Below are positions 7,561 to 15,307 of a stretch of DNA of 48,253 bases, piece after piece. Position 1 is the first letter of the stretch, and each line of letters starts with the position of its first letter. Origin of the DNA: JAJPHF01 sp035293805 (GTDB taxonomy: Bacteria > Chloroflexota > UBA6077 > JAJPHF01); contig DATGMD010000039.1 in NCBI GenBank assembly GCA_035293805.1, forward strand, positions 1 to 48,253. Reading direction: 5' to 3'. Below the pieces are notes generated by a model. The model worked only from the letters and a program-made list of their open reading frames with translations. It ran no database searches and was not told the DNA's origin. The translations under genes and the position numbers were made by a program.

Positions 7561-7746
7561 GTGGCGAAGAAGTCGATGATCGCGAAGGCGCTGCGCCCGC
7601 CGAAGTTCAAGGTGCAGCAGCACAACCGCTGCCGCCTGTGCGGTCGGCCGCGCGCCTACATGCGCCGCTTTGCAATGTGCCGCATCTGCTTCCGGGAGCG
7701 GGCGCTGCGCGGCGAGGTGCCGGGCGTGACGAAATCGAGCTGGTAA
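7561..7746 (+). CDS. rpsN: 30S ribosomal protein S14, zinc-binding type
   Basis: S14 belongs to the 30S head. This is the short type Z form (61 residues) with CRLCGRPRAYMRRFAMCRICFRERALRGEVPGVTKSSW, whose four cysteines in two CxxC pairs bind zinc. The GTG start after GGAGAAGACTG gives the family N-terminus MAKKSMIAK. Type Z S14 encoded in the spc block is the usual arrangement in Gram-positive and Chloroflexota-like genomes. Confidence 0.97.
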   Translation: MAKKSMIAKALRPPKFKVQQHNRCRLCGRPRAYMRRFAMCRICFRERALRGEVPGVTKSSW

Positions 7747-7762
7747 TTCGGAGCGTACAACC

Positions 7763-8158
7763 ATGATGACAGACCCCGTCGCCGACATGCTGACCCGCGT
7801 GCGGAACGCGCTGCAGGCCGGGCACACGAGCGTGGTCATGCCGGCGTCCAAGCTGAAGACAGAGATTGCTCGCGTCCTGCGCGAGGAGGGCTACATCCGC
7901 GCCTACGACGTGCAGGAGGACAAGGGCAAGCGGAACCTGCGCATACAGCTACGCTATGCGGGCCGCAAGCAGCCCGTACTGCTGGGGCTGAAGCGGGTGA
8001 GCCGGCCGGGGCTGCGAGTGTATACCAAGCGCGCGGACATCCCGCGAGTGTACGGCGGGGTGGGTACGGCGATTCTGTCGACGCCGCGCGGCGTGATGAC
8101 GGGCGAGGCGGCCCGCCGACTGGGCGTCGGCGGCGAGATCCTCTGCCAGGTGTGGTAA
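7763..8158 (+). CDS. rpsH: 30S ribosomal protein S8
   Basis: S8 is a primary 16S-binding protein; in E. coli it regulates the spc operon. The 131 residues begin MMTDPVADMLTRVRNALQAGHTSVVMPASKLKTEIARVLREEGYI and end STPRGVMTGEAARRLGVGGEILCQVW, both diagnostic. Initiation could be at the first or second ATG (ATGATG); the difference is one residue. A strong C/G-run hairpin separates it from rplF. Confidence 0.97.
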   Translation: MMTDPVADMLTRVRNALQAGHTSVVMPASKLKTEIARVLREEGYIRAYDVQEDKGKRNLRIQLRYAGRKQPVLLGLKRVSRPGLRVYTKRADIPRVYGGVGTAILSTPRGVMTGEAARRLGVGGEILCQVW

Positions 8159-8173
8159 CCTAACCCCCCCGGC

Positions 8174-8200
8174 CCCCCCTTCCTTACGCAGGAAGGGGGG
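8174..8200 (+). other. Strong C/G-run hairpin between rpsH and rplF
   Basis: CCCCCCTTCCT (8174-8184) pairs perfectly with AGGAAGGGGGG (8190-8200) around a five-base loop. No T-tract follows, and an essential gene starts 25 bases on, so a full terminator is unlikely. It may attenuate, or stabilise the upstream mRNA. Related C-run/G-run sequence lies between tlyA and nadK, so this looks like a dispersed intergenic repeat. Confidence 0.6.
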
Positions 8201-8224
8201 AGCTGGGCGAAGGGAGCGAAAATT

Positions 8225-8773
8225 ATGTCGCGCATCGGACGCATGCCCATCACGGTGCCGACCGGCGTGCAGGTCGAGATCGCCGACGAGGTCGTGCGCG
8301 TGCGCGGGCCGAAGGGCGAGCTGTCGCGGCCCGTGCCGCCGGGTATCGAGATCACGCGGGAGAACGGGACGCTGAACGTCACGCGGCAGAGCGACGCGCC
8401 GCAGCAACGGGCGCTCCACGGGTTGACCCGCACGCTGGTCGCCAACATGGTGACCGGCGTGAGCGAGGGCTTCACCAAGCGGCTGGAGATTCAGGGCGTC
8501 GGCTACCGCGCCCAGCCGGGGCCGAACGGCAGCGTCGTCATCCAGGTCGGGTTCTCGCACCCGGTCGAGTTTCCGCCGCCGGCGGGCATCCAGTTTGCCG
8601 TCGAGGCGGGTAACCGCGTGGCCGTGAGCGGCGCCGACAAGGAGCTGGTGGGCGAGACGGCGGCGCGCATCCGGCGGATCCGTCCGCCCGAGCCGTACAA
8701 GGGCAAGGGCATCCGCTACGCCGGCGAGGTGGTCCGCCGCAAGGCGGGCAAGGCCGCGGGCAAGAAGCGGTAA
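8225..8773 (+). CDS. rplF: 50S ribosomal protein L6
   Basis: L6 lies near the sarcin-ricin loop. The 182-residue protein begins MSRIGRMPITVPTGVQVEIADEVVRVRGPKGEL and carries the two repeated L6 folds, ending with the signature IRRIRPPEPYKGKGIRYAGEVVRRKAGKAAGKKR. Length is normal. A GAAGGGAGCGAAA ribosome-binding site follows the hairpin. Confidence 0.98.
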   Translation: MSRIGRMPITVPTGVQVEIADEVVRVRGPKGELSRPVPPGIEITRENGTLNVTRQSDAPQQRALHGLTRTLVANMVTGVSEGFTKRLEIQGVGYRAQPGPNGSVVIQVGFSHPVEFPPPAGIQFAVEAGNRVAVSGADKELVGETAARIRRIRPPEPYKGKGIRYAGEVVRRKAGKAAGKKR

Positions 8774-8878
8774 GGTTGGTCTGCCCGGTGCTGGCGTGCG
8801 CCAGCACCTGACAACGGCTTGCTGAGGCAACGCTGAGGCCGTGCGTACCAGGCGCGCGGCGAGAAGAGCGAGGGTAGG

Positions 8879-9241
8879 ATGTACACGCCGTTCGATTCCC
8901 GCGCGGCGCGGGCCAGGCGCCACCGCCGTATCCGGAAGCGCGTCTCGGGCACGCCGGCCCGGCCGCGGTTGAGCGTGTTTCGTAGTCTCAAGCACATCTA
9001 CGCGCAGGTCATCGACGATACCCGCGGCATGACGCTGGCCAGCGCCTCGTCGAACGAGGCGAAGCTGCGCGGCAACGGCGGGGCGAAGACCAGCCGTGCG
9101 CAGGCAGTGGGCGCGCTAATCGCGGAGCGCGCCCGCGAGGCGGGTATCGACAAGGTGGTGTTCGACCGCGGGGGGTACATCTACCACGGGCGCGTGAAGG
9201 CGCTCGCCGACGCCGCCCGCGAGGCGGGGCTGAGCTTCTAA
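8879..9241 (+). CDS. rplR: 50S ribosomal protein L18
   Basis: L18 delivers 5S rRNA to the 50S subunit together with L5. The 120 residues contain RHRRIRKRVSGTPARPRLSVFRSLKHIYAQVIDDTRGMTLASASS and the ending VVFDRGGYIYHGRVKALADAAREAGLSF, both diagnostic. An AGGGTAGG stretch precedes the ATG. A sequence like the tRNA T-arm (GTTCGATTCC) occurs inside the gene and is coincidental. Confidence 0.97.
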   Translation: MYTPFDSRAARARRHRRIRKRVSGTPARPRLSVFRSLKHIYAQVIDDTRGMTLASASSNEAKLRGNGGAKTSRAQAVGALIAERAREAGIDKVVFDRGGYIYHGRVKALADAAREAGLSF

Positions 9242-9322
9242 GGCGACACGTCGCCGCTGCGGCGACCGTGTGACGCCCTCGGCGGATGCTGACGGTAATG
9301 CTCGGGCACAAAGGAGAATCGT

Positions 9323-9835
9323 ATGCCGAAGGTTGACCCCACGGGACTGACGCTCGAAGAGAAGGTCGTCCGCGTCAATCGTGTGGCCAAGGTAGTGAAG
9401 GGCGGCCGGCGCTTCAGCTTCAGCGCCGTGGTCGTCGTGGGCGACGGCCACGGGGTGGTCGGGGTCGGCCTCGGCAAGGCGAACGAGGTGCCAGACGCCA
9501 TCCGCAAGGGGGCCGACGCGGCGAAGAAGAACCTGATCCGCGTGACGATGCGCGGTCAGACGATTCCGCACGAGGTGCTGAGCGACTTCGGCGCCGCGCG
9601 CGTGCTGATGAAGCCGGCCAGCCCGGGCACCGGCGTGATCGCCGGCGGCGCCGTGCGCGCGGTCATCGAAGCGGCGGGCATCCGCGACATCCTGACGAAG
9701 TCGCTCGGGAGCGCGAACCCGGTGAACGTAGTCCAGGCGACCGTCGAGGGCCTGGCCACGCTGCGCGATCCCGACGAGGTACGCCGCCTGCGCCGCGGCG
9801 GCCAGCCTGCCGCCGCGGCCGAAGCGGCTGGATAG
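9323..9835 (+). CDS. rpsE: 30S ribosomal protein S5
   Basis: S5 affects decoding fidelity and mRNA unwinding at the entry channel. The 170-residue protein has the N-terminal dsRBD-like half (EEKVVRVNRVAKVVKGGRRFSFSAVVVVGDGHGVVGVGLGKANEVPDAIRKGADAAKKNLI) and the C-terminal half with GVIAGGAVRAVIEAAGIRDILTKSLGSANPVNVVQAT. A short Ala-rich end (QPAAAAEAAG) is much milder than the tails on L4, S3, L15 and L13. An AAGGAG site precedes the ATG. Confidence 0.98.
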   Translation: MPKVDPTGLTLEEKVVRVNRVAKVVKGGRRFSFSAVVVVGDGHGVVGVGLGKANEVPDAIRKGADAAKKNLIRVTMRGQTIPHEVLSDFGAARVLMKPASPGTGVIAGGAVRAVIEAAGIRDILTKSLGSANPVNVVQATVEGLATLRDPDEVRRLRRGGQPAAAAEAAG

Positions 9836-9843
9836 AGAACGCC

Positions 9844-10029
9844 ATGAGTAGTCAACGCTTGCGTATCACGCTGGTCCGTAGCCCGATCGGCTATCGCGCG
9901 ACGCAGCGCGCGACGGTGAAGAGCCTCGGGCTGCGCCGCATGCACCAGACGGTCGAGCTGCCGGACACGCCTATCGTGCGGGGCCAGGTCTTCAAGGTCC
10001 AGCACTTGCTCAAGGTGGAAGAGGTATGA
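9844..10029 (+). CDS. rpmD: 50S ribosomal protein L30
   Basis: L30 is a small bacterial/archaeal 50S protein. The 61 residues LRITLVRSPIGYRATQRATVKSLGLRRMHQTVELPDTPIVRGQVFKVQHLLKVEEV match the family over the full length. The stop overlaps the rplO start (ATGA), which implies coupling. Confidence 0.96.
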   Translation: MSSQRLRITLVRSPIGYRATQRATVKSLGLRRMHQTVELPDTPIVRGQVFKVQHLLKVEEV

Positions 10030-10673
10030 GACTCCACGATCTGCGCGCCCCCGCCGGGGCGCGCCGCGAGAAGCGCCGGATCGGGCGCGGCCACGGCTCC
10101 GGCCAGGGCACGACCGCCGGCAAGGGGACGAAGGGCCAGAAGGCGCGGACCGGTGGGGGCGTGCCGCCGTACTTCGAGGGCGGCCAGCTGCCCCTGGTGC
10201 GGCGCCTGCCCTACCGGCGCGGTTTCAAGAACCCCTTCCGCGTGGAGTACGCGGTCGTCAACGTGGCGCAGCTCGCCGGCCTGCCGGCGGGCTCGACGGT
10301 GACGGCTGACACTCTGGTTGGCGCCGGCCTGCTGAACCGTGGCGAAGGCCCCGTGAAGGTGCTGGGCGACGGCGTGCTCAGCGTGGCGCTACACGTGCAG
10401 GCCGACCGCGTGTCGCGGCAGGCGCGCGAGAAGATCGAGGCGGCGGGCGGCTCGGTGACCGAGCTGATGCCGCGCAAGGCCAAAGGCGAAGGCAAGAAGG
10501 CCGCGGCAAACGGGGCCGCGGCCAGGGGACGCCAGGGCGGTAGCGGCCGCGCGGCCTCGGCCGCGCCGGCGGCCGCGAGCGCCCCTGCTGAAGCGGCGCG
10601 CGGTGAGCGCGGGGCGCCGCCGGCCGAAGCGGCGGCCGCGCCGCGCGAAGGCGCCGCGGCGGCTGAGGAGTAG
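10026..10673 (+). CDS. rplO: 50S ribosomal protein L15 with Lys/Ala-rich tail
   Basis: L15 is a late-assembly 50S protein. Residues 1-148 are normal: MRLHDLRAPAGARREKRRIGRGHGSGQGTTAGKGTKGQKARTGGGVPPYFEGGQLPLVRRLPYRRGF and the ending EAAGGSVTELMPRK. A tail of about 65 residues follows, first basic (KAKGEGKKAAA) and then Ala/Glu/Arg-rich. Standard L15 ends near residue 145-150. The start overlaps the rpmD stop. secY begins five bases after the stop. Confidence 0.96.
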   Translation: MRLHDLRAPAGARREKRRIGRGHGSGQGTTAGKGTKGQKARTGGGVPPYFEGGQLPLVRRLPYRRGFKNPFRVEYAVVNVAQLAGLPAGSTVTADTLVGAGLLNRGEGPVKVLGDGVLSVALHVQADRVSRQAREKIEAAGGSVTELMPRKAKGEGKKAAANGAAARGRQGGSGRAASAAPAAASAPAEAARGERGAPPAEAAAAPREGAAAAEE

Positions 10674-10678
10674 CCGGA

Positions 10679-11989
10679 ATGATTGAGGCAGCCGTCAACT
10701 CGTTCCGCATCCCGGACTTGCGGCAGAAGCTGCTGTTCACGGGCGCGATGCTGATCATCTTCCGCTTCATCGCCAACATCCCCGTGCCCGGGGTGAACGT
10801 CGACGCGCTGCGCTCGCTCTTCGACAACAACCAGCTCATCGGCATGCTGGACCTGTTCTCGGGCGGCGCGCTGTCGTCGTTCTCCGTGGCCGCGATGGGC
10901 GTCTATCCCTACATCACGGCGCAGATCATCGTGCAGCTCATGATCCCCGTCGTTCCGCGGCTGCAGGAGGTCGTGAACGAGGGCGAGTCGGGCCGCGCGA
11001 AGATGAACCAGTGGACCTACTGGCTCACGGTGCCGCTGGCGTTCCTCCAGGCGTTCGGCACGGTCCAGTTCATCAACGCGACGACGGGGCAGCCGATCAT
11101 CACGAACTTCGGCTTCGACAAGGACCCGCTGGCGACGTTCGCGCTGCTCGTCTCGATGACGGCGGGCACGCTGCTGCTGATCTGGATCGGCGAGCTGATC
11201 TCGCAGCAGGGCATCGGCAACGGCATCTCGATCATCATTTTCGGCGGCATCGTGTCGGGCATCCCGCGGAACGTCTACCGCAGCGTGGTCAGCGCGACGG
11301 CGGGGGGCGGCGGCATTCCGTGGGGGCTCATCGCGTTCGTCGTAATTGGCGCGCTGACGACGTACGCCATCGTCTTCGTCTACGAGGGCCAGCGCCGCAT
11401 CCCTGTCCAGTACGCGAAGCGGCTGCGGGGCAACCGCTGGTATGGCGGCGGCACCACGCACATCCCGCTGCGCGTGAACTCGGCGGGCATGATCCCGCTG
11501 ATCTTCGCGTCGTCGATCATGATCTTCCCGGGCACGGTGTCCAGCTACTTCATGCACACCGGCAACGACTTCGTCGACACCCTGGCCAGCACGGTCTACA
11601 ACCTGTTCTATCTAGGCAGTAGCTGGCTGTACTGGGTGCTGTACTTCATGATGGTCGTGGGCTTCACGTTCTTCTACGCGCTGGTGCTGTTCGAGCAGCA
11701 GAAGATCGCGGAGACGCTGCAGAAGCACGGCGGCTTCGTCCCGGGCATCCGCCCTGGCCGGCCCACGCAGGAGTACCTGTACAAGGTGCTGACGCGGATC
11801 ACCTGGGGCGGCGCCATCTTCCTGGGCGCCGTGGCAGTGCTGCCGTTCATCGCGCGCAACATCACCCAGATTCAGGCCCTGACGCTGAGCAGCACCGCGC
11901 TCCTGATCGTCGTCGGCGTGCTGCTCGACACGATCAAGCAGCTCGAGGCCCAGCTGCTCATGCGGCACTACCAAGGCTTCATTCGGTAA
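10679..11989 (+). CDS. secY: Preprotein translocase subunit SecY
   Basis: SecY is the channel of the Sec translocon. The 436-residue protein has the expected ten membrane helices. Landmarks are IPVPGVNVDALRSLF in the first periplasmic region, LDLFSGGALSSFSVAAMGVYPYITAQIIVQL (plug and helix 2), the cytoplasmic loop GQRRIPVQYAKR and the segment GGFVPGIRPGRPTQEYL that contacts SecA and ribosome. The position after rplO and before adk is the standard one. ATG is preceded by GAGGAGTAGCCGGA. Confidence 0.98.
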   Translation: MIEAAVNSFRIPDLRQKLLFTGAMLIIFRFIANIPVPGVNVDALRSLFDNNQLIGMLDLFSGGALSSFSVAAMGVYPYITAQIIVQLMIPVVPRLQEVVNEGESGRAKMNQWTYWLTVPLAFLQAFGTVQFINATTGQPIITNFGFDKDPLATFALLVSMTAGTLLLIWIGELISQQGIGNGISIIIFGGIVSGIPRNVYRSVVSATAGGGGIPWGLIAFVVIGALTTYAIVFVYEGQRRIPVQYAKRLRGNRWYGGGTTHIPLRVNSAGMIPLIFASSIMIFPGTVSSYFMHTGNDFVDTLASTVYNLFYLGSSWLYWVLYFMMVVGFTFFYALVLFEQQKIAETLQKHGGFVPGIRPGRPTQEYLYKVLTRITWGGAIFLGAVAVLPFIARNITQIQALTLSSTALLIVVGVLLDTIKQLEAQLLMRHYQGFIR

Positions 11990-12045
11990 CCGTCAGCAGG
12001 CGGGAGCGCCGGGGACAGCCCTCGTCACAAAGGAGTGAGGAGAGG

Positions 12046-12708
12046 ATGGACGCGATCATTATGGGCCCGCCGGGCGTGGGCAAGGGCACGCAGGCTACCG
12101 ACCTGGCCGCGCACATGGGAGTGCCGCACATCGCGACCGGCGATCTGTTCCGCGACGCCGCGCAGCGTGGTACGCCGCTCGGCCGCGAGGCGCAAGGCTA
12201 CATGGAGCGTGGCGAGCTGGTGCCCGACGCGCTGACGATCGCGCTGCTGCTCGACCGCCTGAACGAGAGCGACGCGGCTACCGGCGCCCTGCTGGACGGC
12301 TTTCCGCGGACCCTGGCACAAGCCGAGGCGCTCGACCAGGCGCTGGCCGAGCGCGGGCGCTTCGTGGGCCGCGCGCTGTACCTCACGGCGCCCCGCGCGG
12401 TGCTCGTCGAGCGGCTGGCCGGGCGCTGGCTGTGCCGCGTGTGTCAGACGCCGTATCACGAGACGTTCAGCCCGCCGCGGACGCCCGGGGAGTGCGACCG
12501 CTGCGGCGGCGAGCTTTACCAGCGCGCCGACGACCGGCGCGAGACGATCGAGCGGCGCCTGGACGTGTACCTGGAGCAGACCTTACCCGTCGTGGAGTAC
12601 TACCGTGCTAGAGGCGTGCTGGTCGAGGTGAACGGCGACCAGGACATCGCGGCGGTGCAGCAGGCGCTGCGTCTCGCCGTCGACGGCGACGCGGTCGCCC
12701 GCGCGTAA
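12046..12708 (+). CDS. adk: Adenylate kinase, zinc-lid type
   Basis: Catalyses ATP + AMP to 2 ADP in the cytoplasm. The 220 residues carry the P-loop GPPGVGKGTQ at 5-14, the AMP-binding helix ATGDLFRDAAQRGTPLG, the DGFPRT motif, and a long LID with CRVCQTPYHETFSPPRTPGECDRCGG, whose two CxxC pairs predict a structural zinc. GGAGTGAGGAGAGG precedes the ATG. In many bacteria map (methionine aminopeptidase) follows adk. Here the gene is absent and a 256-bp spacer leads to infA. Confidence 0.97.
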   Translation: MDAIIMGPPGVGKGTQATDLAAHMGVPHIATGDLFRDAAQRGTPLGREAQGYMERGELVPDALTIALLLDRLNESDAATGALLDGFPRTLAQAEALDQALAERGRFVGRALYLTAPRAVLVERLAGRWLCRVCQTPYHETFSPPRTPGECDRCGGELYQRADDRRETIERRLDVYLEQTLPVVEYYRARGVLVEVNGDQDIAAVQQALRLAVDGDAVARA

Positions 12709-12776
12709 GGGGGCCGAGCGCCAGGCGGCACGCGGCTCGTCGGAGCGCCCTTGTAGCAAGCGGCGTGCCGGCGCTG

Positions 12777-12804
12777 TTGCGACGCCCCCCGGATTTGATA
12801 GAAT
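12777..12804 (+). promoter_or_regulatory. Candidate sigma-70 promoter upstream of infA
   Basis: TTGCGA (12777-12782) and TAGAAT (12799-12804) are separated by 16 bases in an otherwise very GC-rich spacer. It would start a leader of about 155 nt before infA and give the infA-rpmJ-rpsM-rpsK-rpsD-rpoA block its own promoter. The leader is strongly GC-rich with several possible small stems. No gene was found in it. Confidence 0.5.
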
Positions 12805-12964
12805 GAAGGTTGTGGCACCATGTGGTAGTGCGCCCCGCTGCGGCGGCGCTGGCGCACGCGCCGGCGCGGGCCGGGCGGTGCGCGGTGGCGGCCGCGCCAC
12901 CCCGGTGCCCGATTACGTTGCACCCGGTCGGGGAACTGGGTGGGGCCTGAAACATTAGGTAGGT

Positions 12965-13183
12965 ATGCCAAAGAAGGACACGATTGAGGTCGAGGGCACC
13001 GTCAGCGAGGCGCTGCCCAACGCCATGTTTCGCGTTGAGCTGAACACCGGGCACAAAGTGCTGGCCCACGTTTCGGGCAAGATCCGGCTGCACTTCATCC
13101 GCATCTTGCCCGGCGACAAGGTGAAGGTAGAGCTATCGCCCTACGACCTGACCCGCGGCCGCATCACGTATCGCGTGCGGTAG
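12965..13183 (+). CDS. infA: Translation initiation factor IF-1
   Basis: IF-1 is an OB-fold protein that occupies the A site during initiation. The 72 residues MPKKDTIEVEGTVSEALPNAMFRVELNTGHKVLAHVSGKIRLHFIRILPGDKVKVELSPYDLTRGRITYRVR match the family from end to end. An AGGTAGGT stretch precedes the ATG. Confidence 0.98.
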   Translation: MPKKDTIEVEGTVSEALPNAMFRVELNTGHKVLAHVSGKIRLHFIRILPGDKVKVELSPYDLTRGRITYRVR

Positions 13184-13279
13184 CGGGCCAGCCAGGGCAA
13201 GCCGTTCGAGCACGCCGCGGCGGTACCCCAGGTCGATCGGTTTCGGCGTCCGGGTCCAATGCCGTGTAGGGAGGGCGCC

Positions 13280-13393
13280 ATGAAAGTGCGAGCATCGGTC
13301 CGGCCACGCTGCGAGAAGTGCATCGTCATTCGTCGGCGCGGCGTGGTGCGGGTACTGTGTGACAACCCCAAGCACAAGCAGAAGCAGGGCTAA
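13280..13393 (+). CDS. rpmJ: 50S ribosomal protein L36
   Basis: L36 is a 37-residue zinc protein of the 50S subunit. The protein starts MKVRASVRPRCEKC, continues VIRRRGVVRVLC and ends DNPKHKQKQG. The three Cys and one His of the C+ form (CxxC...C...H) are all present. A GGGAGGGCGCC stretch precedes the ATG. The position between infA and rpsM is the standard one. Confidence 0.97.
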   Translation: MKVRASVRPRCEKCIVIRRRGVVRVLCDNPKHKQKQG

Positions 13394-13473
13394 GGCTCGG
13401 GAGCAGCCGGGACGAGCCCCTCGGTGCGCGGCCGCCCAACTGGCGGCCGCGCGTCATCGGAAGGGATGAGCGG

Positions 13474-13854
13474 ATGGCACGTATCGCGGGCGTCGACATA
13501 CCGCGCGACAAGCCGGTCTTCATCGCGCTGACGTACATCTACGGCATCGGACGCACGCGCGCACAGCAGATCGTCGCGCGGACGAATATCGAGCCCACGA
13601 AGCGCGTCCGCGAGCTGACCGAGGACGAGGTGGGCCGCATCCGCGAGCTGATCGACCACGAGTACACGGTCGAGGGCGACCTGCGCCGCGAGGTGAACCT
13701 GAACATCAAGCGGCTGATGGAGATCGGCTGCTACCGGGGCCTGCGGCACCGCCGCGGGCTGCCCGTGCGCGGCCAGCGCACGCGCACGAACGCGCGCACC
13801 CGCCGGGGGCCGCGCCGCACGGTGGCCGGCCGCAAGAAGGCCGGCAAGAAGTAA
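13474..13854 (+). CDS. rpsM: 30S ribosomal protein S13
   Basis: S13 contacts P-site tRNA and the 50S subunit. The 126 residues start MARIAGVDIPRDKPVFIALTYIYGIGRTRAQQI and end with the basic GLRHRRGLPVRGQRTRTNARTRRGPRRTVAGRKKAGKK, both diagnostic. An AAGGGATGAGCGG stretch precedes the ATG. The C-terminus reaches into the tRNA-binding groove in the family. Confidence 0.98.
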   Translation: MARIAGVDIPRDKPVFIALTYIYGIGRTRAQQIVARTNIEPTKRVRELTEDEVGRIRELIDHEYTVEGDLRREVNLNIKRLMEIGCYRGLRHRRGLPVRGQRTRTNARTRRGPRRTVAGRKKAGKK

Positions 13855-13891
13855 GTAGGTCGCTAAGCACTCGGCCAGGGATCGTGTATAG

Positions 13892-13908
13892 GTTTGGCGA
13901 AGCCAAAC
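13892..13908 (+). other. Perfect 7-bp hairpin in the rpsM-rpsK spacer
   Basis: GTTTGGC and GCCAAAC are separated by GAA. The stem lies in the 181-bp spacer before rpsK. There is no T-tract. A TTG-initiated frame starts inside it and overlaps rpsK, but it resembles no known protein and I do not call it a gene. The hairpin may be a processing or regulatory element. Confidence 0.4.
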
Positions 13909-14035
13909 GTACATACCAACCTGGGCCGGCAGCTTAAGCGCGGGTGTGGTCCCGCACTCGCGCCGGCAACCGGCAGGATGAGCAAGCGCGGCGCGGTGGG
14001 CCGGGTGGCCAGCGCCGGCGGCGAGGAGAAGAGCA

Positions 14036-14431
14036 GTGGCGGATCGGCGGCGGACGGCACGGCCGCGGCGGCGCGAGCGCAAGGTGGTGCCGCGCGGCAA
14101 CGCGTACGTCCAGTCCAGCTTCAACAACACGATCGTGACGATCACGGACCCGGATGGCAACGTCATCACCTGGGCTAGCTCGGGGTCGGTCGGCTTCAAG
14201 GGCTCGCGCAAGAGCACGCCGTACGCCGCGGGCCTGGCCGCCGAGAACGCGGCGCGCAAGGCGCAAGAGCACGGCATGCGTCAGATCGACGTGTTCATCA
14301 AGGGGCCTGGCTCGGGCCGCGAGGCGGCGATTCGGTCGCTGCAGGCGGCGGGGCTGGGCATCAACGCGATCGTCGACGTCACTCCGATCCCGCACAATGG
14401 CTGTCGGCCGCCGAAGAAGCGTCGCGTCTAG
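14036..14431 (+). CDS. rpsK: 30S ribosomal protein S11
   Basis: S11 lies on the 30S platform near the mRNA exit. The GTG start after GGAGAAGAGCA gives 131 residues. VPRGNAYVQSSFNNTIVTITDPDGNVITWASSGSVGFKGSRKSTPYAAGLAAENAARKAQEHGMRQIDVFIKGPGSGREAAIRSLQAAGLGINAIVDVTPIPHNGCRPPKKRRV is the complete conserved S11 fold. A short basic N-terminus (MADRRRTARPRRRERK) precedes it. Confidence 0.97.
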   Translation: MADRRRTARPRRRERKVVPRGNAYVQSSFNNTIVTITDPDGNVITWASSGSVGFKGSRKSTPYAAGLAAENAARKAQEHGMRQIDVFIKGPGSGREAAIRSLQAAGLGINAIVDVTPIPHNGCRPPKKRRV

Positions 14432-14542
14432 CGCGCTGGTCCGGCGCCCGCGCACCGGCCCGGCGCTGGCTGGCCGATGGGCGGTCACGTGCCCGCCGGC
14501 GCTACCGCGTCGGCCGCTCGCCCGAGGGGCAAGATACCGAAC

Positions 14543-14578
14543 GATTGGGTCGGCCGCCGGCCCAATGAGCGACCAATC
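14543..14578 (+). promoter_or_regulatory. Alternative hairpins at the rpsD ribosome-binding site
   Basis: ATTGGGTCGG (14544-14553) can pair with CCGGCCCAAT (14557-14566). The same left strand can instead pair, with a bulge, with CGACCAATC (14570-14578), which ends next to the TGGAGG ribosome-binding site of rpsD. Two mutually exclusive stems at an S4 start suggest autoregulation. S4 autoregulatory leaders are known elsewhere, but this one has not been compared with them. Confidence 0.4.
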
Positions 14579-14588
14579 TGGAGGCTGA

Positions 14589-15218
14589 ATGGCCCGATAC
14601 ACTGGCCCCGTTTGCCGCATTTGTCGGCGGGCGGGTATGAAACTGTTCCTCAAGGGCGAGCGCTGCTTCGGGCCGAAGTGTGCTGTCGAGCGGCGCACCT
14701 ACCCGCCGGGCTCGAGCGCGACGGCGCGGCGGCGCAAGCAGTCCGAGTACGGGCTGCAGCTCCGCGAGAAGCAGAAGGCGCGCTCGATCTACGGCGTGCT
14801 GGAAACGCAGTTTCGCAAGCACTTCGCCGAGGCCGAGCGCCAGCCCGGCGTCACCGGCGAGAACTTGCTGCGGATTCTGGAGAGTCGGCTGGACAACGTC
14901 GTGTACCGGCTGGGCTTCGGCGACTCGCGCGCCCAGGCGCGTCAGCTCGTGCGTCACGGGCATTTCCTGCTGAACGGGCGGCGGACGGATATCCCCTCGG
15001 CGCTGGTCAAGCCCGGCGACGTGGTGGAGGTCGCGCCGGGCAGCCGCGAGAACGAGTACTTCAAGCTGGCGCGCGGTGGGCTGCAGAAGAAGAGCGTGCC
15101 GCGCTGGCTGGAGCTGGATGCGGCGGGGCTGCGCGGCCGGGTGCTCAGCGCGCCGAGCCGCGACGACATCGACACCTCGATCAACGAGCAGCTGGTGGTG
15201 GAGTTCTACTCGCGGTAG
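14589..15218 (+). CDS. rpsD: 30S ribosomal protein S4
   Basis: S4 is a primary 16S-binding protein and an autoregulator of its operon in several bacteria. The 209 residues begin MARYTGPVCRICRRAGMKLFLKGERCFGPKCAVERR. The CxxC and CxxxxC cysteines mark the zinc-binding form. The S4 RNA-binding domain (RLDNVVYRLGFGDSRAQARQLVRHGHFLLNGRRTDIPSALVKPGDVVEV) follows, and the end is IDTSINEQLVVEFYSR. A TGGAGG site precedes the ATG, directly after the alternative hairpins. Confidence 0.98.
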   Translation: MARYTGPVCRICRRAGMKLFLKGERCFGPKCAVERRTYPPGSSATARRRKQSEYGLQLREKQKARSIYGVLETQFRKHFAEAERQPGVTGENLLRILESRLDNVVYRLGFGDSRAQARQLVRHGHFLLNGRRTDIPSALVKPGDVVEVAPGSRENEYFKLARGGLQKKSVPRWLELDAAGLRGRVLSAPSRDDIDTSINEQLVVEFYSR

Positions 15219-15307
15219 CACGGGTGACTCGCGCCCCGGCCGGTGCTCGGGCGCGTGTCGGCAGGCCCGGGCACGCCGGATGGCTGGCCTAGAAGGAGAT
15301 AAGTACG

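Noticed and set aside
8888..8897. tRNA T-arm-like GTTCGATTCC
   Set aside because: It lies in the coding sequence of rplR and lacks a surrounding cloverleaf. No tRNA gene was found in the window.
13894..14178. TTG-initiated frame before and into rpsK
   Set aside because: No family resemblance; most of it overlaps rpsK in another frame and it begins inside a hairpin.
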